Position numbers and translations under genes: made by a program
Shown here: positions 58,905-64,000 of the stretch, piece by piece
How positions within the stretch are numbered: the first letter of the stretch is position 1
Layout: each line of letters opens with the position of its first letter
Assembly (NCBI RefSeq): GCF_009806985.1
Contig: NZ_WUAX01000011.1
Location: forward strand, 1 to 64,000
From: Halorubrum sp. JWXQ-INN 858
Lineage (GTDB): Archaea > Halobacteriota > Halobacteria > Halobacteriales > Haloferacaceae
Reading direction: 5' to 3'
DNA length: 64,000 nucleotides
Notes under the pieces: model-generated
Told to the model about the DNA's origin: nothing
What the model saw: the letters and a program-made list of their open reading frames with translations, nothing else
The model's database searches: none

Positions 58905-59280
58905 ACACGGTTCACTCGCTCGCCCGCATTGAACCTTGATGATCGGTCCCGGCGGTTCCTCTGCACTGATCGAGCCGACGAGGACCCCGTACCGGGCGGG
59001 GTGACCGGACGGCTGGACGACCGGACGACCGGACGACCAGACGACCGGACGAGATCCCGACATCGACCGGTCCGATCGGGCGACACGAAGCGGCCGCCGC
59101 AACGAGACTGATCGTTCGTGTAGAACATCGTTCGACGGTGTAATGGCGATGAATATTCGACCAATTGTTGATATCGCCGTCGTATCCACGACACCACATA
59201 TAAACCGAGGTGCGATACTACTGTGTCGTGCGGACAACCCTCACACAAACTTTAACAGCGATCGGGACCGAACGGTGTGT
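58905..59280. other. Intergenic region with 9-bp repeats and AT-rich stretch
   Basis: 59015-59051 holds a repeated GACGACCG-type 9-base element. 59110-59260 is AT-rich (AATATTCGACCAATTGTTGATATCG) with an AAACTTTAAC box at about 59241-59250. No intact gene is certain here; a 68-residue frame follows. Confidence 0.4.
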
Positions 59281-59487
59281 ATGGACTCCGACAGTCCCAG
59301 CGACGTGCGCATTGCCGGTCAGCCGACCCTCGAGTTCGGCACGCCCTTTACACCCGGCAATACGCGCACCCCCGTCACACGGACTCGTCGGACCCGATCC
59401 GGATCCGACTCCGCACGCCGCCACCGCGGCTATCGTGGGTCGCCCGCTTCCCGCCGTGTACCCGTCGGTCAGGGCCATCGACCCTGA
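59281..59487 (+). CDS. Doubtful small basic protein abutting DUF5794 (68 aa)
   Basis: A 68-residue frame, MDSDSPSDVRIAGQPTLEFG at the start and Arg/Ser-rich afterwards, ends with a stop directly touching the ATG of the DUF5794 gene. A CTTTAAC box 33 bases before its ATG could serve as promoter. The composition of the second half looks like out-of-frame GC-rich sequence, so this may be an untranslated leader of the next gene instead. Low confidence. Confidence 0.25.
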   Translation: MDSDSPSDVRIAGQPTLEFGTPFTPGNTRTPVTRTRRTRSGSDSARRHRGYRGSPASRRVPVGQGHRP

Positions 59488-60570
59488 ATGAGCGTCTCAC
59501 AACACCCGATCGCGTTACGGCTCGAGCGACAGGTCGGCGGCGCGACGAAGCTCCTCGCGACCGTCATGGCGCTGCCGCTGATCGACGGGATCTTCCCCGC
59601 GCTCGTCGTCGCCGGCGTGCTGGCGTCGCCGGCGGGGATCGTCGAGACGGGGATCCTGATCTTCGGCGGGTCGGCGATGATGGCGGTGATCCTCGCAGAG
59701 ATGGAGGGCACCCGCAAGGAGATGGCGATCTCGGTGCTGCTCATCGGCGCGGTCATCATCCCGGTGGCGGCCGTCGAGGCGGCGCTCGCGCCGACGCTGG
59801 AGGGCTTCTTGAACCTCGAGATCTTCGAGCGGTTCGCCGGGCTCGTCATCCTCGCGATCGCCGCCAAGACGGCGAGTTCGGAGATCGGCGAGTACCTGCC
59901 CAGTCCCGCGGTCATCATCGGGCTCGGGCTGATCGCGAGCTTCGACCCCTCGAACATCGCCATCGAAACCTCGACGGAGTACGTCCTCCCGGGCACCGCC
60001 GCCGCGACCATCGGCGTCGCGTTCGCGCTCTCCGTCGCGCTGCTGTCGCCACAGCTCAAAGGGCGCGTGGACATCGACCGGTTCCGGTTCGGGTCGGCGG
60101 TCGCACTCGGCGTGCTCGCGCTCCCGATCCTGTTGCGCCCCGTCGGCGTCATGCAGACGGACGCCCCGATCGCGCTGGCCGTCCTCGGCGTCACCGCGCT
60201 GTTCGCGTACGACCCGAACGCCGAGGGGATCGGCGCGGTCGGCGGTGACAGCGCCGCCGACGCGGATCGCGTCGACCCCGTAGCCGGTGACGGCGGAGAG
60301 AACGTTTCGGGAGCCGACGCGGCCGCCGGCGACGATCCTGAGATCCCCCAGGACGTACGCGACGGGGATGGCGCGAACGATGCAGGCGGCGGGAGCAGTG
60401 TCGCCGATGCCGGCGGTGATACCGACGCGGTCGATTCGGACGATTCGGACGATTCGGACGACTCGGACGACTCGGATGACTCGGATGACGGGGGGATCGT
60501 TCCCGGATCCGGGGGCGACGACGGCTCCGACCCGTTCTCGGAGGACGACTCGCGGGCCCCCTGGCTGTAA
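59488..60570 (+). CDS. DUF5794 family membrane protein
   Basis: A 360-residue protein, MSVSQHPIALRLERQVGGATKLLATVMALPLIDGIFPALVVAGVL at its start in two hydrophobic parts. Seven or eight helices fill residues 15-235 (for example SAMMAVILAEMEGT... VLLIGAVIIPVAAVEAAL). The last 120 residues are acidic, with six 9-bp units coding DSDDSDDSDD (60433-60486), and end SRAPWL. This is the haloarchaeal DUF5794 family, usually near DUF5795, as here. Function unknown; the acidic tail is on the cytosolic side by charge. Confidence 0.75.
   Translation: MSVSQHPIALRLERQVGGATKLLATVMALPLIDGIFPALVVAGVLASPAGIVETGILIFGGSAMMAVILAEMEGTRKEMAISVLLIGAVIIPVAAVEAALAPTLEGFLNLEIFERFAGLVILAIAAKTASSEIGEYLPSPAVIIGLGLIASFDPSNIAIETSTEYVLPGTAAATIGVAFALSVALLSPQLKGRVDIDRFRFGSAVALGVLALPILLRPVGVMQTDAPIALAVLGVTALFAYDPNAEGIGAVGGDSAADADRVDPVAGDGGENVSGADAAAGDDPEIPQDVRDGDGANDAGGGSSVADAGGDTDAVDSDDSDDSDDSDDSDDSDDGGIVPGSGGDDGSDPFSEDDSRAPWL
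60433..60486. repeat. 9-bp in-frame tandem repeat (6 units) in the DUF5794 gene
   Basis: Six units of GAYTCGGAY run from 60433 to 60486, encoding repeated Asp-Ser-Asp in the acidic tail. A similar 9-bp array lies in the amidohydrolase (50537-50572). Confidence 0.9.
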
Positions 60571-60663
60571 CACGACACGGTGCGGCAGGACACCGTCCAG
60601 TCCCCGCGTCCGTGCCGGTCGCGTGTCGCCGGCCTTTAGGTGTCGGCGTCGCGTACGGCACGT

Positions 60664-60888
60664 ATGTCAAATCGCGTCGTGCAGGGGCGGATGGTGACGC
60701 CCGAGAAACTCGCGGAGCTGGTCGAAGGGTCGTCGATCCTCGAGGCCGAAGACATCGTCGACGCGGACCGTTCGTGTCCGGACTGCGGCGGCGACGTCAT
60801 CGCCGTCGGCTACATGCCGAGCGTGACGGAGTTCGTCACCGGCTACAAGTGCCAGGAATGCGACTGGAGCGACGACGACCGCGAGTGA
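60664..60888 (+). CDS. DUF5795 family zinc-ribbon protein
   Basis: A 74-residue protein. MSNRVVQGRMVTPEKLAELVEGSS leads to a zinc ribbon with SCPDCGG (about 39-44) and KCQECDWSDDD near the C-terminus, so four cysteines are present. It matches the haloarchaeal DUF5795 family, found beside DUF5794 as here. The ATG at 60664 starts the conserved MSNRVVQGRM; an eight-codon upstream extension in frame is not needed. Likely a small metal-binding regulator or adaptor; function unproven. Confidence 0.75.
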   Translation: MSNRVVQGRMVTPEKLAELVEGSSILEAEDIVDADRSCPDCGGDVIAVGYMPSVTEFVTGYKCQECDWSDDDRE

Positions 60889-61011
60889 CCGTCACAGGTC
60901 GCGAACCGTCGACGCCTCGTCCACGACCCGCCGACGCCCGCCGCGTCAGTCGATCGTCGCGGATCGAAACCCCTTTAGTCGTGTTCCGACAACGAACGAG
61001 CGCAGGAACGC

Positions 61012-61186
61012 GGGGCTGTGGCCAAGCCAGGCATGGCGACTGACTCCAGAGGCCCGCGCCCGGGACGACGCTCCAGACTGATATACCGAGCGGACGACTG
61101 ATCATCGTTCGTGTTGACGACCCTCTGGAGTTCCGAGGCGCACCGGAGATATCAGTCGATCGGGGGTTCAAATCCCTCCGGCCCCA
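61012..61186 (+). tRNA. tRNA-Trp (anticodon CCA) with intron containing a methylation guide
   Basis: The mature tRNA is 61012-61049 plus 61151-61186. Acceptor GGGGCTG pairs with CGGCCCC and the discriminator is A. Anticodon CCA lies at 61046-61048, with the stem ACTGA/TCAGT. The intron (61050-61150, 101 bases) follows position 37, the usual archaeal place. Inside it, CTGGAGT (61125-61131) is complementary to the anticodon region, as in the known box C/D guide carried by haloarchaeal tRNA-Trp introns. Intron ends are set by base pairing and could shift by a base. Confidence 0.92.
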
Positions 61187-61705
61187 TTCTATCGTCGCAC
61201 GATTCATAACCCATAGACGGCGGTACGTGCGTCAAATTTGCTTATAAATGAAATCCGTCCCTACTCTCGATTTCAACACGTTAGGTCCGTCGGCTCATCG
61301 CAGGCATCCGGTTTTCATAATAAGTCGACAGCCCGACGCTCACCGATGCTCGTCGATCCACTCACACCACGCGTGTCAGTCACGGACCCACTCGGCCGTC
61401 ATCGACGACGCGTCGGGCCTGAAAAGGACGCGGGCCGCGCTGCGCCAACAGCCGGCCCGTGTGGGGTTCCGTGAGAGAGCACGCAACCCGTGCACGCTGA
61501 GACAACACAGGGGCTTGAAACTCCCGTCCGAGAAGCAGCATCGACGCTGACTGCGGAGGTGTCGACGCGTGAGTCCGATCGTCGAGGTCGAACTCCGACG
61601 GAACCGCCACAGGTCGGTGCGCTGAAACGATCCGGGACGTCGCTACGTAAGCCAGCCGAGAGCGTTCAGCCGTCGACGATCGCTTAAAAACCTCCGAGAG
61701 ACACG
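61187..61705. other. Long intergenic region with a promoter-like box and no gene
   Basis: TTATAAAT at 61242-61249 is a good TATA box, but no protein frame with sensible composition follows. The stretch up to 61690 might encode a non-coding RNA or be decayed sequence. CTTAAAAACC (61683-61692) lies just after the end of the leftward HEWD gene. Confidence 0.35.
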
Positions 61706-61873
61706 CTACTGCTTGAACGGCACGAACGTCCCGTTGACGTCCCACTCGTGGATACAGAACACGTTGCCCGGCTCGTCGACGATCTGCCACCCCTCGGCGT
61801 CGGCGACCCACCGTTCCGTTCGGCCGCAGTCCTCGCAGGTTCGCTCCGTCGGTGGGGTGATAGTGACGCTCAT
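61706..61873 (-). CDS. HEWD-family small zinc-ribbon protein (55 aa)
   Basis: A 55-residue protein. TCEDCGR (12-18) gives two cysteines and FCIHEWDVNGTF (39-50) contains the HEWD signature plus Cys40 and His42, which could complete a zinc site. It begins MSVTITPPTERTCEDC. The HEWD family is haloarchaeal and its role is unknown. The start ATG is followed by a clear conserved order, so the call is firm despite its size. Reads leftward into the long intergenic region. Confidence 0.8.
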   Translation of the reverse strand: MSVTITPPTERTCEDCGRTERWVADAEGWQIVDEPGNVFCIHEWDVNGTFVPFKQ

Positions 61874-62148
61874 ACCCTCAGGAGAGCGAGCGAGTTAAAA
61901 AGGGTGACGCCGTCGACCCGCCGACTGCCCGCCGGCCATTCGCCGCTGACCCGCCGGTCGATCGCGGAGCGGAGCGCCGACACGGCGCCGACGCGACGGA
62001 GAGCGCGTCCCCGTAACCGACGCGCCTTGAAGATCGATGTCCGATCACTATTCACCGACGAAATCACACACATCCGCTAGTAAGATCCTTATATACAATA
62101 CACACACTAAGGAAACGGCTTATCCCCGACGGTGTGCTATGGTGGCGC
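61874..62148. other. Intergenic region between small zinc-ribbon genes
   Basis: No gene seen. AT-rich sequence at 62060-62110 (ATATACAATACACACAC) and GGAAACGGCTTATCCCC (62111-62127) lies just upstream of the rubrerythrin-like gene and probably contains its promoter (CTTATCC, 62119). Confidence 0.4.
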
Positions 62149-62304
62149 ATGACGAAGAATCTGACGTCGATCGACCCGTACAGCCCGTCGGTCGGGTACT
62201 ACGAGTGTCTGGAGTGTTCCTACCGCGAGTCGTCCGCGGAGCGGCTCGGGACCTGTCCGATGTGTGAGGGCCAGGTCCACAACATCGCCGTCCCGCGCGA
62301 ATAG
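62149..62304 (+). CDS. Rubrerythrin-like zinc-ribbon protein (51 aa)
   Basis: A 51-residue protein reading MTKNLTSIDPYSPSVGYYECLEC with CLEC (20-23) and CPMCEG (36-41), so four cysteines form a rubredoxin-like or zinc-ribbon knuckle, and a C-terminal HNIAVPRE. Haloarchaea carry many such tiny proteins labelled rubrerythrin-like. CTTATCC at about 62119, 30 bases upstream, is a likely promoter. Probably binds zinc or iron; no redox partner is nearby. Confidence 0.8.
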   Translation: MTKNLTSIDPYSPSVGYYECLECSYRESSAERLGTCPMCEGQVHNIAVPRE

Positions 62305-62399
62305 CACTGACCCGCGTAGCGGCCGGTCCGCGGTCGGCGGTCGGCGACGACAGCCGGAGACGGCCACCGTCGGCACCCCTCAGCGACCGTCGATGACGG

Positions 62400-63344
62400 T
62401 CAGTACTCGATCGCCGCCGTGTAGCGGTTCAGCGCGATGACGGCGGCCGCGCCGCCGACGGCCGCGACCGCGAACGTCGGCCACGCCGCTCCCCACGTCT
62501 CCCCGCGCTCGGCGAGCCGGAGCGACACCTCGACCACCGGGGCCCGCAGCGCGCCGACGATGAGGCTCACGAGGAACGCCAGCGTCGCCATCCGGTAGGC
62601 GTCGAGCGCGCGCCGCACCACGTGTGCGACCGTGAACAGCCCGACGACCGCCCCCGCCATGAAGACCACGACCGGCGGCGCGGCCTCGACGGCCGGCCCC
62701 GTTCCCGACCCCGTCGCCGACGCGGCCAGCCCGTCGATGAACGTCCGGAGCGCGCCCGACATGTGGTCGTACTGCCCGAGGATGATGAGCAGGAGCGACC
62801 CCGAGATCCCGGGGAGGATCATCGCGCTCACCGCGACCGCGCCCGCGAGGAACACCACCGGCAGCTCGTTGCCGAGCGCCGTCGAGGCGTACCCGGACGT
62901 GAGAAACGCCGCGAGGAAGCCGGCCACCGCGGCGGCCTTCCGACCGGGCGTCCCCAGGTCGACCGCGCCGAACAACACGACCGCCGACGCGGCGATCAGC
63001 CCGAAGAAGAAACCGAAGGTGGCGACGGGCGCGACCGTCAACAGGACGTTGACCGCGCTCAAGACGGCGACGACCGCGGTCGCGATCCCCATGCCCAACA
63101 CGAGGAGGAACGGTCCGTCGGCCTCCAGGAAGGCGGCCCGGGCGTCGGGGAGGTTCGCGGGGCGAACGCCGCCGAGCACGCGCCGGATTCGGTCGGGGTC
63201 GATCGCGGTCAGCGCGGCGATCAGTCGCTCGTATATCCCGACGATCAGCGCGATGGTCCCGCCGGAGACGCCCGGGACCGCGTCGGCACTCCCCATCGCT
63301 AACCCCTTGAAATACACCGCCACCCACGCCCGAACGTCCACCAT
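62400..63344 (-). CDS. DUF368 membrane protein (polyprenyl-phosphate translocase-like)
   Basis: A 314-residue polytopic protein, MVDVRAWVAVYFKGLAMGSADAVPGVSGGTIALIVGIYERLI at the start, split around the first helix. GVSGGT and a second copy GISGSLLLIILGQYD are DUF368 signatures, and eight or more helices follow. The bacterial DUF368 protein PopT recycles undecaprenyl phosphate across the membrane; by analogy an archaeal homologue could move dolichyl phosphate. It lies four bases downstream of aglB in the same direction, supporting a lipid-carrier role in N-glycosylation. Activity inferred. Confidence 0.85.
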   Translation of the reverse strand: MVDVRAWVAVYFKGLAMGSADAVPGVSGGTIALIVGIYERLIAALTAIDPDRIRRVLGGVRPANLPDARAAFLEADGPFLLVLGMGIATAVVAVLSAVNVLLTVAPVATFGFFFGLIAASAVVLFGAVDLGTPGRKAAAVAGFLAAFLTSGYASTALGNELPVVFLAGAVAVSAMILPGISGSLLLIILGQYDHMSGALRTFIDGLAASATGSGTGPAVEAAPPVVVFMAGAVVGLFTVAHVVRRALDAYRMATLAFLVSLIVGALRAPVVEVSLRLAERGETWGAAWPTFAVAAVGGAAAVIALNRYTAAIEY

Positions 63345-63348
63345 CGCG

Positions 63349-64000
63349 TTACGCGATCGGCTCCGTCACGACCCCGTCGGGGGCGACGAGCGAGCCGGTC
63401 TCGTCGGTCGTTTCCTCACCGTCGTTCGCCCCGTCGTCGTCGTTCGCCCCGTCACCGTTCGCCTCCTCGTCGTCGAGCGGGCAGTCGGGGTTTCCGGACG
63501 GACAGTCGAGAAGCCGCTCTTCCAACTCGACGGTCGGCGTCGACTCGTCCTCGCCGATCACCTGTCCCTCGGTGACGTCGACCTCGCCGTACCCCTCGGT
63601 GACGAACTGCTCGTCGTCGACCGTCGGCTCGGTCGCGACCTCGTACGCGCCCGTGGCCCGCACGCTCGTGTTCGTGTACCCCTCCTCGGGGCCGAAGTCG
63701 TCGTAGTCCGACGTCGAGTACGGGAGGTGGAACTCGAACTCGCCGTCGGCGTCCGCCTCGGCGTACTGCGTGTACGCGAACGTCTCGCCGGACGGCTTCT
63801 CCAGCTCGACGACCGCACGGACCTCCTGACCCGGCTCCGCGCCGCTCCCCTCGACGGTCGTCCCGGGGACGCGCTCGAACGTCTTCACGAAGTCGTCGGC
63901 GAACCCTTCGAGGAGGCTCGTTCCCAGCACGGACTCCAGATCGACGCCGAGCGACTGCAGGGCCTGAAGCTGTCCGGCTCCGGGAGCCTGTCCCTGGGAA
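63349..64000 (-). CDS. aglB: Oligosaccharyltransferase AglB, C-terminal part (runs off the window)
   Basis: The 3' end of a gene entering from beyond 64000. The open frame covers 216 residues from the edge and ends LVAPDGVVTEPIA. VKTFERVPGTTVEGSGAEPG, then DGEFEFHLPYSTSDYDDFGPEEGYTN and VRATGAYEV, match the conserved extracellular beta domain at the C-terminus of haloarchaeal AglB. AglB transfers glycan from dolichol phosphate to Asn of S-layer and other proteins outside the cell. The catalytic part (WWDYG motif) is outside the window. It is followed directly by the DUF368 gene. Confidence 0.82.
   Translation of the reverse strand, partial: SQGQAPGAGQLQALQSLGVDLESVLGTSLLEGFADDFVKTFERVPGTTVEGSGAEPGQEVRAVVELEKPSGETFAYTQYAEADADGEFEFHLPYSTSDYDDFGPEEGYTNTSVRATGAYEVATEPTVDDEQFVTEGYGEVDVTEGQVIGEDESTPTVELEERLLDCPSGNPDCPLDDEEANGDGANDDDGANDGEETTDETGSLVAPDGVVTEPIA

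Overview
The window is archaeal and halophilic. It is GC-rich, its proteins are acidic, and many genes have a TATA-like box about 20-30 bases before the start codon with no ribosome binding site, which is the leaderless pattern of Haloarchaea. Diagnostic genes support this: archaeal-type methionine adenosyltransferase, the N-glycosylation enzymes AglJ and AglB, archaeal NAC, an intron-containing tRNA-Trp, and many haloarchaea-only families (DUF5779, 5789, 5793, 5794, 5795, 5799, 5804, HEWD). The overall flavour is Halorubrum-like, but the genus is inference. Most of the window is chromosomal core; short accessory patches lie at 1-90, 7.0-7.5 kb, 18.6-18.9 kb, 20.2-21.1 kb and 43.6-46.8 kb.

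Layout. 0-2.3 kb: an IS605/TnpB-like right end, then small haloarchaeal proteins. 2.3-6.1 kb: a type IV pilus-type ATPase and its TadC-like membrane partner. 6.2-8.4 kb: a Trm9-like methyltransferase, tRNA-Gly with a nearby copy of its 3' end, and small membrane proteins. 8.5-11.8 kb: a tungstate ABC transporter (TupABC-like) followed by a ModE/TOBE-type regulator. 12-16.4 kb: an SDR enzyme, PadR, AglJ and an AI-2E-type transporter. 16.6-20.2 kb: an SMC-related ATPase and an AGE-family epimerase. 21-23.3 kb: an M55 D-aminopeptidase next to an SH3-NlpC/P60 endopeptidase. 23.3-24.8 kb: an HxlR/DoxX/VOC module resembling bacterial quinone-response loci. 25.7-29.9 kb: an ABC exporter operon whose first permease is fused to a PrsW-like intramembrane protease. 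30-38.7 kb: MFS, DsbA-like, S9 peptidase, paired DUF457-like membrane proteins and a phosphoesterase. 38.7-43.6 kb: MaoC hydratase, CitE-like lyase, glutamate dehydrogenase, thioredoxin and cysteine synthase. 43.6-46.8 kb: a lower-GC island with a divergent deacetylase/C45 hydrolase pair and a decayed homing-endonuclease-repeat gene. 46.9-57.6 kb: methionine adenosyltransferase, aminotransferase, amidohydrolase, TbsP-TrmI-NAC, creatininase and methylmalonyl-CoA mutase. 57.7-64 kb: MscS-YhbY, DUF5794/5795, tRNA-Trp, tiny zinc-ribbon proteins, and DUF368 downstream of the 3' end of aglB.

Two things stand out at the scale of the whole window. Short tandem repeats (9-36 bp units) are scattered through it: inside genes every unit is a multiple of three and lies in a linker or tail, and between genes several arrays start on or beside a stop codon. 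Gene pairs also recur that look like functional modules: murein-peptide salvage (M55 + P60), electrophile response (HxlR + DoxX + VOC), lipid-linked glycan handling (AglB + DUF368) and C4/C5 acyl-CoA metabolism (MaoC + CitE + GDH, with MCM further along). The most unusual single protein is the ABC-2 permease/PrsW fusion at 26.8-28.9 kb.
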